Shown piece by piece: positions 23,565 to 34,965 of a DNA stretch of 64,000 nt. Made by a program: the position numbers and the translations under genes. The stretch comes from Erigeron canadensis (taxonomy: Eukaryota > Streptophyta > Magnoliopsida > Asterales > Asteraceae): NCBI RefSeq assembly GCF_010389155.1, contig NC_057766.1, forward strand, positions 39,689,516 to 39,753,515, written 5' to 3'. The notes beneath the pieces are model-generated. The model did not search any database and had not been told where the DNA came from. It saw nothing but the letters and a program-made list of their open reading frames with translations. How positions within the stretch are numbered: the first letter of the stretch is position 1; each line of letters opens with the position of its first letter.

Positions 23565-24180
23565 ATGTTTTTTCATTAGGGATGTCATTCGATATATTTT
23601 GACAAATTTTTAAATTCGAGGGCGGAGCTCGGACGGCTAAGGCATTTGGCTATCATCCTCTATGACTTATCACCTCTTATTATCTATCATACTCTATGAC
23701 CTATCACCCCCACCATCTCGACGCCGCAACGTGCGAGTACTTTGTCTCGTATAAATCTATATCTAACGCTATTTTATAAAGTATTTTACCTAAATTAACC
23801 TTCTTATCTAATCAGTAATATAACATTTCTACATAATATACCTATAATACCTTTAAATCTCAGCCAATTTTTCTCTCTTCTCAAATTTCAATCATTCATT
23901 TTTTTTCTCTCCTCCATAAATAATTTTATCCCTATAATTGATTCAAAATCTTTTATCTCAAAAACCGTATAGCAATAAATTATAAAATTTGTATGGGTGT
24001 TCTTAAAATTTCATGCTTTTTCATTAGAGAGGTCATTCGATATACTTTCGACGAATTTTTAAATCCGATGACGGAGTCCGTACGGCTAAGGCATTTGACT
24101 ATCACAATTTATGACTTATCACCTCCTATGACCTATCACTCAACCATCTCACCACCGCAACACGCGGGCACTATGCTTGT
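23565..24180 (+). repeat. direct repeat pair, possible Helitron-like ends
   Basis: About 190 bp at 23565-23755 recurs at 24010-24180 in the same orientation. Shared blocks: TTTTTCATTAG, GTCATTCGATATA, ATTTTTAAAT.CGA, CGGACGGCTAAGGCATTTG versus GTACGGCTAAGGCATTTG, ATGACTTATCACCTC, and a GC-rich CCGCAAC(A/G)(C/T)GCG end. The second copy ends CGCAACACGCGGGCAC followed by TATGCTTG, reminiscent of Helitron 3' hairpins, but a proper CTRR end is not intact. Confidence 0.4.
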
Positions 24181-24615
24181 TAATAATCAAGTCGAATCAT
24201 TTGAGTTCAAAGTATCTACAAACAAATTAGCTTTCAATTTGTACCCAAAGGAAAGCTTAAACCATGTTTCAAACTTTGAGACTAGCGATCAAATGGAGTT
24301 TAAGCCTGACACTATATCAAGTTGATTATACCTGCAATCAAACTTACTCTATCCTTAACTAGTTTAAGACTCCATCTTTTCATGGTTACTATTTGATGAA
24401 CTAAAATGATATAGAAAAATAAGAGATACTTTTACAATAGTTAAATCAGAATTATATAAGTATATCTACATTGAGCAAAAAGAATGTTTTCCTTTTTATA
24501 ATGAAAGACATACAATAAACTCAAACTTTCTTCTTTCTTAATTTTCTTTATCTGTTTATTCAGGGTTAAAAGGCTGATTGGACTATAAGTTTGGGTTGTT
24601 TTTCACTACACTAAA
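24181..24615. other. intergenic region upstream of TIM14 gene
   Basis: No gene seen; AT-rich spacer between repeats and the TIM14 promoter. Confidence 0.35.
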
Positions 24616-24619
24616 AAAG

Positions 24620-24638
24620 TGGGCTTATTAGTGGCCCA
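24620..24638. promoter_or_regulatory. paired Site II (TGGGCY) elements upstream of TIM14 gene
   Basis: TGGGCT at 24620-24625 and GGCCCA (TGGGCC on the other strand) at 24633-24638, about 175 bp before the start codon. Site II motifs are bound by TCP factors and are enriched upstream of plant genes for mitochondrial and ribosomal proteins. Functionality is inferred from position and gene class. Confidence 0.5.
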
Positions 24639-24808
24639 AAGACAAAAACAACAAAAAGGAAAATAAAAATAAAATTATATACCCTTCCTTATTAACGGAT
24701 TATTATTATTATTATAATATCATTTGTGTCTCAGAAGTATATAGAATCTTCAAGAAACAAAATCGTTGATGCAAACATTTTCTTCTACCTCGGAACTCTT
24801 AAGCGTTA

Positions 24809-26285
24809 ATGGTAAGTCTTTTTCATTTCTTTCTGCATTTATTTTTGTGTAATTTAGGGTTTTTGTATTATTGTAATTTTAGGGTTTTACCATTTTTTCG
24901 TATGATTTGGGAATTTATCTGATTAACCCTAGATAGATATCATATTAAGTTGATCTTACTTGTTTTTTGATCGAGATTTTGCGTGCAAAATATGTTTTTG
25001 TTTTTTATATTTGCCGGTACCCAAAAAAATGGAATGAAATGAATGAGTTTGAAATATATAATTTTATATATAGATGTTGATATAGAATTTTATTCATTTT
25101 CATATATCTAAAAACATGATCAGCTCATAAACTTGTTATACCCTGGAAAGTTGTTCGAGTTCGAGATGATTGTATGCCGATACGCCGTATCCTGCTAGTT
25201 AAGTACTATAAGTAAAATGAATGGTAATCAAATAACGTGAAAAGTCGATAGCCAGGTAGGATATGTTGGACGTTTCCGTCAGATGTCCTAATAGGCAAGG
25301 GTATGTGTTTCTGTTTTGTAGGATCCTTGGGTAACTGCCTTTTTGACAAAGTGATCGTTGACATGATTTGATCGATTATTTTGGTTTGCTATTCATTGTT
25401 GGATCGGTTATTAATTTTGAAAAACGTTTGGTGTTGCACATAATGTTCTGGAGATGTTCTTGTTTGGAGTTTTTCTTGTTAATACATTAAACCTGAAACA
25501 ACCAATTTAGCTCTTTGATATATCTTTGTGTGGTTGAACTAAGGAATGGTTATGGAAATGCTTATCTAAAAAGGAGATTCAGTAATTTCAAAAAGTTAAC
25601 AATCTTTATATGTTGATACAGGCTACCCCGTTTATTGCTGGGCTTGCAGTGGCAGCTGCAGCCATGGCTGGTAAGTATGGAATTCAGGCGTGGCATTCTT
25701 TCAAGGCTAGACCCCTAAGGCCTAGAACACGCAAGTTCTATGACGGCGGCTTCCAACCAACAATGACAAGACGTGAAGCGGCTCTGATCCTTGGTGTTAG
25801 GTAATATATCATCATCCCTTTTGGAGCTTCACTTACACCCTCGTAGAGTCCTTCCATTCGTTCATTATTTAAATGATAGTTATAGACCTTTTCTTTTGCT
25901 TCGGGAAAATATAATGTGAAGAAGATGCACATGCTCTCAACGTTGTATGTTAAGTTCGAGAAATCTTGTAATATTGAGATGTTATTGGATTAAAACTGGT
26001 AAAGAAAGTGGAAGAATACATCGACAACCAAGATAGGTTACTCGTAACAATGACAACATTAAGTTTTGTTTAGCTTGTTATATATTGAAGGGTATTTAGA
26101 CATTTCTCATATAGATCGTGTTGGACAGAGAAAGCGTTGCTGCAGACAAGGTGAGGGAAGCACATAGAAGGGTAATGGTTGCAAACCATCCGGATGCCGG
26201 AGGCAGCCATTACTTGGCTTCCAAAATTAATGAAGCCAAAGATGTAATGCTTCGAAAGTCCAAGGATACTGGTTCGGCATTTTGA
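24809..26285 (+). CDS. TIM14: mitochondrial import motor J-protein TIM14 (PAM18)
   Basis: Three coding exons: 24809-24811 (only the ATG), 25622-25800 and 26129-26285, giving 112 aa, the usual plant TIM14 length. Junctions are GT-AG and in frame. The protein starts [20 protein letters not shown], one N-terminal hydrophobic segment (about residues 5-20) that anchors it in the inner membrane. [19 protein letters not shown] segment and the J domain follow, with the HPD tripeptide in [12 protein letters not shown] and the conserved [10 protein letters not shown] helix. TIM14 stimulates mtHsp70 ATPase in the presequence-translocase import motor on the matrix side. Paired Site II motifs lie upstream and two telo-boxes in intron 1. 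The start assignment rests on the exon-1 ATG being directly followed by a donor; without it the mature exon has no upstream Met. Confidence 0.93.
24855..24887 (-). promoter_or_regulatory. two telo-box motifs in TIM14 intron 1
   Basis: TAGGGTTT (AAACCCTA on the opposite strand) at 24855-24862 and 24880-24887. Telo-boxes often sit near the 5' ends of plant translation-related and organelle-related genes. Confidence 0.4.
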
Positions 26286-26539
26286 TTCTGGTCGGCCTCT
26301 ACAACTGAGCTTTTGTTTTAGTCAATTTCTGATGGCATACAACTGATGTGGTAATATAAAGGATCTCTGTGCCAATGGTTGCTCTTAACAGAACTTTGTA
26401 TTCATTGTTATATCTTTTGACTTGTCTTGTATGAGACTATGAGTAACAAGTAAAATGTAGCAGAACTATGAAATGATTATTTGATATCATTTATGGTCTA
26501 ACATACTGAAAGCTGTTGATTGTTTTGTTTAATAGGAGT

Positions 26540-26700
26540 GTGACTTGAACCTCTGGACCTTAGCCTAGTGGTTATCGATAGTGATTCACCAATGACCAAC
26601 CTAGCAATCAAATGGTCATGGGTTCTGTGACTGTCTCATTTGAGACAACATGTTGTGATACTGCGCGAGTTTTTGCCTTTCGACCAACATAAAAGAATTT
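26540..26700 (+). repeat. possible degraded SINE
   Basis: An A-box-like TTAGCCTAGTGGTTATC (26560-26576) is followed at about 45 bp by a weak B-box-like GGGTTCTGTGAC. No convincing TSD or tail, so this is tentative. It is not closely similar to the SINE at 10991. Confidence 0.3.
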
Positions 26701-26901
26701 AACAAGATGGACTTTACCTTGTTTGGTTAATTTGTAATTAATGAGTCGTTAACATTTGTATAATACGCGACTCCTATAAAAATGGAAATGTAGATCGAGG
26801 TTATTCTAGGACAAAGTAGTGAGTTCATATTCTGTGATTTGATCCACTTAGTAGTTCACAGATCAAATTATGTCACACAGGTTAAAGAAGATTGCTAATT
26901 A

Positions 26902-27024
26902 TGTTTGATCTCATATATTATCTACTATAGAAAAGATTTATATATCTTTGGAAGTTAAAAAGTGTTTGATCTCGTATATTATCTACTGTAGAAAAGTTTT
27001 ATACTATCTTTGGAAGTTAAAAAA
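26902..27024. repeat. 61-bp tandem duplication
   Basis: Two adjacent copies of a unit starting TGTTTGATCTC and ending in GGAAGTTAAAAAG, differing at several positions. Confidence 0.85.
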
Positions 27025-27683
27025 GTTCCTTCGAAGTAACTATATATCCATGTTAATGTAATAATTGTCATATCAACAAAACATTCATCGACATTTGGAT
27101 GATTAAAAAAAGCCAAATGTGAGTGGTTGGATTGGATAAATAAAGAAAACAAATAAAGAATCTCCAAAAATTATTTTCCCATCATTCTGTCATGTAAAAT
27201 GTGAGTGGTTGGATTGGATAAATACGTGGCAAATGGAAGTAGGTAAAGAATTCCACATAATGCCATGTGGGAATGCATTTACAAACGTGTGCACATGCAA
27301 TGTTACACGTTATCTCATTCTGCATATGCATTTTCGTTGTTGATTTTCTCATTTGTGAATTTGTTTTTGGGCACATCTTAACCATGCTCTATTGCTCTTC
27401 CGTCACAACTCACAACTACATTTTAATAAATGAACATTCACATTTACAATGTATACCAATAGTAGGTTAAGTAAAAAAATTATGATTGTTCGTAATTTAG
27501 GCCAAACGTTACATCAATCTCCTGGGAATATAACAACTTGGATATTTTCTCTATTGAATACAAAAAGTGCAAAAGTTATCATATTCGATATGTGAAATTC
27601 GCTCCTATAATGGCAGCCTAAATTGGGACAAATTTAGCCATGTCAAGTGTATCAAGATTTTTATGACTATTACAAAATTGTAG

Positions 27684-27686
<3 letters not shown>

Positions 27687-27719
<33 letters not shown>
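27687..27719. repeat. poly-T tract of about 33 bases
   Basis: Uninterrupted T run. It may be the poly(A) end of a minus-strand retro-insertion to its right, but no recognisable element is attached. Confidence 0.8.
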
Positions 27720-28438
27720 CAATAAGCTTGTAACACTACTAATTTGGTTATGTTATCTGTATGTTAGTAAACCTTAAACCACTTATCCATACAATATTCC
27801 AATTCTCTTTGTAAGACATTCTTATAGTAGTATATATTTCCACTCTTTAACACAATGAGAACATTTAAATCTTCGCATAATATTAAAAGTTTTATGACCT
27901 ATATACCAAAACCATCTTTATAACAAAATGAAGAAGCTTATTCGCATAATGTAATTTACTCGTATCTTTTTCCTATTTGTTGATATAAATATAAATCACT
28001 ATAAAAAGAATTTCATTACAAAGAAAAACATAAATTCACATGTTAAAGTAAACATTAAACAGTGTGTCCTTATCCATGTAGGATACACGTCACCATTATC
28101 CACAGTCATATATCTTATCCTTTACCAATATTTTATTAACTTGTTACAAATTAAAAAAATAAAAACTTATTTTTATTATTTAATACAGTAGTATTGAAAT
28201 TTTAGAAAAATAGTGAAATACAGTCCACAACATATATACATATACTCAAAAAATTAGAAGCCTCTACTTCTTCTTTCTTCTGTGTTTTTTTTCCCAATCA
28301 CCATTTCTATATCTATATCTATATATTTATTCATACAACCTATACATACATACATACATCCATATCCATATCTATATATCCATATATATATAAATGCATA
28401 TCGTTCACCTTTCATCCATTCTTTCCTAATTTTATCAG

Positions 28439-28728
28439 GTAAACTTTCCAAATCAGTAGATCATTATTTCATGAAATACTAATAATTATTAATTTAATAT
28501 ATATATATACACAAATACTGATGATTTTAACTTGACTGTACAGTAGAATTATATATACAGATTAATTATAAGTGATTAACTGCCAAGGACAAACTTGATT
28601 TTTGTATTTGTTTTATTTTTTTTGGCTGTATGATGTTGTGTTATTTTTTACATGCTGTTTGATGGATGAAATTAGGGTTTTTTGTTTATGATTTGGAAAT
28701 TAGGGTTTGACTTGTTATTGTTATCCAG
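28439..28728 (+). promoter_or_regulatory. 5'UTR intron of SAMTL gene with two telo-boxes
   Basis: TTATCAG|GTAAAC donor at 28439 and TTATCCAG acceptor ending at 28728, two bases before the ATG. It contains exact TAGGGTTT motifs at 28673-28680 and 28701-28708. The pyrimidine-rich sequence at 28260-28350 is the likely leader exon. Confidence 0.55.
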
Positions 28729-28730
28729 TG

Positions 28731-31700
28731 ATGAAGAATGTGAAAGGAAATGATCCTTTGGAATCGTTTTATAGCTCGATTGAGCACGTAAAGAACGCTT
28801 TTGGACCGATAGAAACTAGTTTTAGGAAAGCTGCAAAGGATTTTGAACATAGGTGGCCCAAGGGTAATGGACATAAAACGAGTGAATTGGACGTAGGAGA
28901 TAGGAGTAAGGTAGAAGTGTTTGATGTGGTTAGGAGTGATAGGAAGAAGGGGTTGTCGATTAAGGTCCCGTTTAAGACGTTTTTGGGGATTTTTGATGGC
29001 GGTGACAAGGATCGGAAGGTTGGTGTGACGAAGAAAGAATTGGATGTACAGGACTGGAATAAAGAAGATGGGACTTGTATTAATTGTATGCAATTTGCGG
29101 TTACTTGGTCTTTGATTGTTAGTAGTTTTGTTCAAGCAGTTCCGGCCCCATTTAGGAACGGTAAAAAGAAGCTACAAAAAAGGAATTGTAAACATATGCA
29201 TGTAAATGAGTATAAGTCAAAGAGTTCTAGAGATAGAAGTGGATTAATGTCTAAAAGGGTATTTCCAGAAAGTGCTTCTGATGATGGAAAGCGGATGAAA
29301 TTGGAAAAAGAAAATGAAAAGGAGTTACTTTTCGTGCCATTTGAGGAAAATTTGAAGATGAAAGGTGGAAATGGTTTGTCGCTTGAGCATTTTATTGGGT
29401 TTGTACTTGACCAGGTTGCTCAAAATATACACAAGTTGGAGTTGGGTGTCCAAGAATTTGGAAGTGAGAAATGTGAGTTATCTGCAGTTCCTCCTACTAC
29501 TGGCCAAATTGATCATTTGAAGGCTGTCGGTAGTCTTATTGAAGGTACAAAAGCAGATCTTAGTGGGTTTTTAGGAAATTTGAAGTTTGCGAGAGTTGGA
29601 GGTGTTCCGCCAGGTATTGTTGACATGAGTTCTCCCGTTAAGGATGACAGTGATGATACTGTTACCTCAAATGTTACAGAAGAGAATGTTAGTAGTTTTC
29701 CACAGAAGATGGCTAATGGTTTGTTCAGTATCCCTTTATCAAATGTTGAGCGATTGAGGTCCACCTTGTCCACAGTTTCATTGACTGAACTAATTGAGCT
29801 TGTACCCCAGTTAGGACGGTCAACAAAAGACCATCCTGATAAGAAGAAACTTTTCTCTGTTCAGGATTTCTTCAGATACACAGAGTCAGAAGGTATGTCA
29901 TCTATTTAACAACTATGATGACTAGACTCTTATATTATAAATCATATAGCATGCGATTGGTAATATAATTACCGTACTTCGACTACTTACTGAGCATCAA
30001 AATACCTCCGTGTATTATTTAAACATACATGAATCTATTTAATACCGATCTCGAATTAGATTTTAGTAGGCCATCTAAGCTCTGATTTAAGGTGTAATAT
30101 TCATTTTAGCATAAACATTCACTTATAGTCCTTTCTTCCATATCCTGACTTGACTCTCAGGAGTGAGTTGACTATTTCCACCCTTACATCATCAGAATTA
30201 TCAAACATCCACTCAATCGCCTACTGGAAATTGCCACCATATTAAATCATTAACTAACATACTTTTAATAGAAAAGGATTTTACCTCTTCGTATCAATAT
30301 TGGGGATTTGATCAATTTCTATATGGTCAAGTTTCGGTGTTTGAAAGTAACAAGTGGGCATGTAAAATTTAGAGAGAACATGACAAGATTGTTTGGCCCT
30401 ACATCTTTCCTGTGGTGTCTTTTATAAATGGAAGCTTTTAGCACTATGGTAGAATTTTAAAGTAATTGTTTCACCTGATCATTGACTCTCTTTCTGGGTA
30501 TAAGTTTCATTTAATGTCAGTTTGCAATTGCCTACATCTGTAGCAAGATCATGTTATACCATATTGAAAATATATTCAAGGTTGTAAATATTGCTTTCGG
30601 TATCGTTTCGGCCGACCCCAGATAAGCAATATATCGGGGATATATCGGATACCCTAAATTGTAAAGGAGTATATCTAAAATTTATATATGTACTAACAAT
30701 ATATACAATTTGACATAAGTTTACATATCTTCCAAAAAAAAAGAGTGAAGAGAAAGGAGTGAATGGAACTATGGAAGTCAGAAACCCTAATTTTTGTTTT
30801 AGCCCATTTTTAGAAAGAAAAAAATAAAAGGTCAATTTTTTTATGCCCGGCCGATATTGACCGATAAGTACCGAGTTTGACCAAGCGAGAAGTTGGCTCG
30901 ATAACCCACTTTTCGTATCAGTTAAGGCCGATATCCGATATATCGGCCGATATTTGCAACACTGATTATATTAAAACCCGTCACTTGGTTCTTAATGGTT
31001 GGTAGTATTTTGTATATATGATGTGTTTTCAGTTGATCCCTTTAAAAGGAACCCCTTTATATGTTCAGGAAGGAGATTTTTTGAGGAGTTGGATAGAGAT
31101 GGCGACGGGGAAGTAACTTTAGAAGATCTTGAGATTGCTATTAGAAAGAGAAAGCTTCCTCGGAGATATGCTCATGAATTAATGCGTCGCACTAGACGGC
31201 ACTTATTTTCTAAATCATTTGGTTGGAAACAGTTTTTGTCATTGATGGAGCAGAAGGAACCAACTATCCTTAGAGCTTATACCAGTCTCTGTTTAACCAA
31301 GTCTGGGACATTGCAGAAGAGTGAAATCTTGGCATCATTGAAGAATGCAGGACTTCCTGCAAATGAAGATAATGCAGTTGCCATGATGCGGTTTCTCAAG
31401 TCGGACACTGAAGAATCTATTTCTTATGGACATTTTAGAAACTTTATGCTACTTCTCCCGTCTGACCAACTTCAAGAGGATCCGCGGTATATATGGTGCT
31501 GATTGTTCGTTGTACCTTATATCGTTTACTTAATGTTTTTTGACATTTGTAAAAATTACAGGAACTTATGGTTTCAAGCTGCTACCGTTGTAGCAGTGGC
31601 ACCTCCTGTGGAAGTACATGCTGGAAGTGTTCTAAAATCTGCATTGGCAGGTGGTCTTGCTTGTGCGTTGTCTACATCTGTAATGCACCCTATTGACACA

Positions 31701-33348
31701 ATAAAGGTAAGTTCTTAGTTTTTAAAAAGTTATGACATCTTTGATAGGGAGAAGTTGAAACATAGAGAAGTGGTCTCTCGACTCGGTATGGTTTTCTGAG
31801 AAATGCAATTCCATGTGTTTTGATTTCTCTCTTTTTGGTGAAGAAAACATTTCTTTAGAGTCTGGACTTTTGATAGGGAGAAGTTGAAACAAAGGGAACA
31901 TTTGGGGAATTAATTTTTACGAATTTTCTCATTTTGTTAAGTAATTTCTCACATCTACTTCATTTCATTTATCTCTACTTCTCTGTATGAGACATTTTAC
32001 AGACTATAGTTGATCTGTTCAACCATAAATTTCCTGTTTTGGTTTGTGAGAATTCAATTTGTATCATTTTTTAACTCGAAAGTTGGTTGAATTTCAAATA
32101 GAAATATACCTTTTGATATAGAACTAAAATATCCATGTGGCATCCAACAGACATTCCTCTTGTATCTGACAGTAGGAAATTGTATTGTCAGACTCGAGTA
32201 CAAGCATCAACCCTTAGTTTCCCAGAAATGATTGCGAAACTTCCGGAAGTTGGATTTCGAGGAGTATATAGAGGCTCAATTCCTGCAATTATAGGCCAAT
32301 TTTCAAGGTTTACATTCTTCTCACTTTGTTGTTTTTGTCGTTTTCTGAACATAAAACTCATTTTGTTATTCTATATTGATGCAGCCATGGGTTACGGACT
32401 GGAATCTTTGAAGCAAGTAAGATCGTGTTGATAAATGTTGCTCCGACACTGCCAGACCTACAGGTAACCACTATATCATAAAGCTACCTTGAGTAATATC
32501 GGCAGTTTCATATTTAAAAAATATATGCACTATAACATGCTTATTATTACGGAAATTGCATAATGTGACGCGTGTTCTTTTGATGCTTCAGGTCCAGTCT
32601 TTAGCATCGTTCTGTAGCACTGTTTTGGGGACAGCAGTTAGAATTCCATGTGAAGTGTTGAAACAAAGGTTGCAGGCAGGTATATTTAACAATGTGGGGG
32701 AGGCGATCATCTGTACATGGCAACAAGATGGTCTCAAAGGCTTCTTCCGTGGGACCGGTGCCACTCTTTGTCGGGAGGTCCCATTCTATGTTGCAGGCAT
32801 GGGACTTTATGGAGAGTCGAAAAAGGTTTTTTTTTTTTTTCACAGCTTAAGATATATGTTTACATTTTAAGAGAGGATTAATATGTGTCTTGACGACCTT
32901 ACATGAACAGGATCAGTTCTATAGGCTCGTACCTCTGTATCCTTGATTCCTATCAAGATAACAAGTGCCTTGACATTCCAATTATACATCTTTTCAGGTT
33001 GCCCAGCAGTTTCTGGGACGTGAACTTGAACCGTGGGAGACAATTGCAGTCGGGGCTCTATCTGGTGGTCTTGCTGCAGTCACAACGACACCTTTTGATG
33101 TGATGAAAACTAGAATGATGACTGCACCTCAGGGGCGACCCATTTCCATGTCAATGATTGCATTATCCATTCTACGTCATGAAGGCCCACTGGGATTATT
33201 CAAAGGGGCTATACCTAGGTTTTTTTGGATTGCTCCACTTGGTGCTATGAACTTTGCAGGCTATGAACTCATGAAAAATGCCATATCCAAAACCGAAGAG
33301 CAGCAAACTCTAGAGCAGCAATCTGCGGATCAGCTTTCGCAGAAGTAG
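28731..33348 (+). CDS. SAMTL: SAMTL-type mitochondrial carrier family protein with EF-hand
   Basis: Seven coding exons: 28731-29892, 31069-31486, 31562-31706, 32192-32307, 32385-32463, 32592-32825 and 32998-33348. Together they give 2,505 nt, 834 aa, with consistent phases and GT-AG sites. The N-terminal 390 residues (exon 1) are plant-specific, starting MKNVKGNDPLESFYSSIEHV. Exon 2 encodes the EF-hand loop DRDGDGEVTLED (31092-31127), whose last ligand is Asp rather than Glu. Exons 3-7 form three carrier repeats with PIDTIK, PCEVLK and PFDVMK signatures. Family knowledge: this architecture matches the Arabidopsis S-adenosylmethionine transporter-like protein in the mitochondrial carrier superfamily. 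The substrate is inferred from the family name, not from residues seen here. Intron 1 (1.2 kb) carries a repeat insertion. Confidence 0.92.
30581..30962. repeat. terminal-inverted-repeat element in SAMTL intron 1
   Basis: Left end GTTGTAAATATTG and right end CGATATTTGCAAC are inverted. Both halves are rich in CGGCCGATAT and TATCGG motifs. About 380 bp, no coding capacity, no clear TSD. It does not touch splice sites. Confidence 0.55.
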
Positions 33349-34309
33349 CAAGTTATTCTGGTAAGAGTTCTTTTTTATTTGTAGTGATGGCATGTGAACG
33401 CTACAAGGAAGTTTTGAAAGTTTTCCATGTTTAAGTGGCGATATGTGCTACAGATTTTATTTGCCGACATATCCGTGCTGTTTTGGACATTCAGTCAATT
33501 TAAAGATGTTATGAGCTACTACTCATTTCATGCAAATAGCAATGCCCATTCTTGTTATGCATTTTACACTTTCAACTCACATAGATATATCATAATGGGA
33601 ACAAATTCTGTCGATATTTTTTAATTTGTTCCAACTACAGTAATGCCATTGAATGTTATATGGGCCAAACTCCAGCTTATATAATAATAACTAGATGTGT
33701 ATCCTATTTTGGCCGTGTACGGTGTACCAGACTTTCTTTAATAATCAAGTCGACATATGTACAGCTTTTCATTTGGCGTATCCAAAATTATAGCGTATGG
33801 CCTTGAATGGTTGAGTTAATCCTTATGAGTTCTATCTTAAGAAACAAATTCATGTATTGCAATGGCACACTCAAATATTAGTGACACTTCACCAAAACGC
33901 ATATCCGTTTTCACTGAATTGACAGACCAACTGAACTGTGTGTTTATTATTGTATTTCTGTGGGCTGTGCCACTTAATGACGAATTAGGAAGGTATTGTT
34001 TATGATCTATGTTTGTGAAAGTCAAGTTCATATCATATCATCTTACTACCTGAATGGTCATTTTACCAAATCTGTGATTCAATTATTTGACTTGAAATAC
34101 TTGTTCATTATCGGTTATCCGTATTGATCACAACTAAATTATGATTTGAAATGTTCAATATGGGTTATCCAACGTAGAAGATATCTATGTAATGTAATGC
34201 TATAATGATAACAACATCATGCATTTTGCTTATTTGCATGCTTCTGAGTTCTGTCTGCTAACATCAATACATAATGATTTGAATCGGGAAATATCGAACT
34301 AAAACTAAA
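33349..34309. other. 3' region of SAMTL gene and spacer
   Basis: 3'UTR of the carrier gene followed by AT-rich DNA; no gene. A TGGTACACCG...CTAGT pattern near 33690-33730 on the minus strand vaguely resembles a Helitron end but is not supported further. Confidence 0.4.
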
Positions 34310-34370
34310 AGTTGTCTAACTTCCACATATAGTGGGACACCACCAGGTCAACGGTCAACCCCACCAGGTT

Positions 34371-34394
34371 ATTAGCGGCGATGTCGCCGCTAAT
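34371..34394. repeat. palindromic end motif of MULE-2, left
   Basis: ATTAGCGGCGA and TCGCCGCTAAT are perfect complements around a TG centre. The motif is repeated in imperfect form at 41124-41148. Confidence 0.85.
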
Positions 34395-34420
34395 AGTGGG
34401 ACCCCCGACACGTCCGTCGA

Positions 34421-34486
34421 CTGATGCCAGACAAACGCTGCCACGTCAGTTTGCAGCGTCAGTCTGCAGCGTTTGTCTGGCATCAG
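34421..34486. repeat. 21-bp perfect inverted repeat (hairpin)
   Basis: Arms 34421-34441 (CTGATGCCAGACAAACGCTGC) and 34466-34486 are exact complements with a 24-base loop containing further GCAGCGTCAGT repeats. Subterminal in MULE-2. Confidence 0.9.
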
Positions 34487-34526
34487 ATATCGGGAATGGT
34501 TTATGACATATCGGGAATGGTTCTTT

Positions 34527-34630
34527 GACATAGTTCAATAGGATCAAAAGATGTTAGTGCATAGGAATCAACGATTTTGACGTAGTTCAATAGGATCAAA
34601 AGATGTTAGTACATAGGAATCATCGATTTC
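34527..34630. repeat. 52-bp tandem duplication near MULE-2 left end
   Basis: Units starting GACATAGTTC (34527) and GACGTAGTTC (34579), differing at about four positions. Confidence 0.9.
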
Positions 34631-34965
34631 AAAACTATATATATATGGAATGTCCAACTACATGTATACTTGAAAAAAGCAGCAACTAATAACATATTCA
34701 ATACCCTAAAGTCGTGCTTTTCCTACTGAATTATTGTGTATTTCGAAAAAAAATTTCAAACATACGAATCATCGTTTTCATTACATATTTGTAGTTGCTG
34801 GTATTGTGTATGGTTTTCAATCTTAGTGTTTATATATATATATGTATTATGAATATAGATATAGATATTATACGTATGTGTAAATATATATACATATATA
34901 TATATATATATAGTATGGACACCATTAATAGTTAATGTGGTTGATGTTTACTTGAATTGTTTCAG

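Larger units (their letters stand above)
26286..28250. other. spacer between TIM14 and SAMTL genes
   Basis: Apart from repeats listed separately (SINE-like segment, 61-bp tandem pair, poly-T), I see no gene. A 26-bp direct repeat containing GAGTGGTTGGATTGGATAAA lies near 27117 and 27198. Confidence 0.45.

Noticed and set aside
28254..28482. Isoleucine- and tyrosine-rich frames upstream of the SAMTL gene
   Set aside because: They translate a TATC/CATA-rich leader and are not protein-like.
28686..29135. 149-codon minus-strand frame
   Set aside because: Antisense to SAMTL exon 1, which has clear family support.
33686..33735. Possible Helitron 3' end on the minus strand (hairpin then CTAGT)
   Set aside because: The hairpin is not a clean stem, no 5' TC end or family copy was found in the window.
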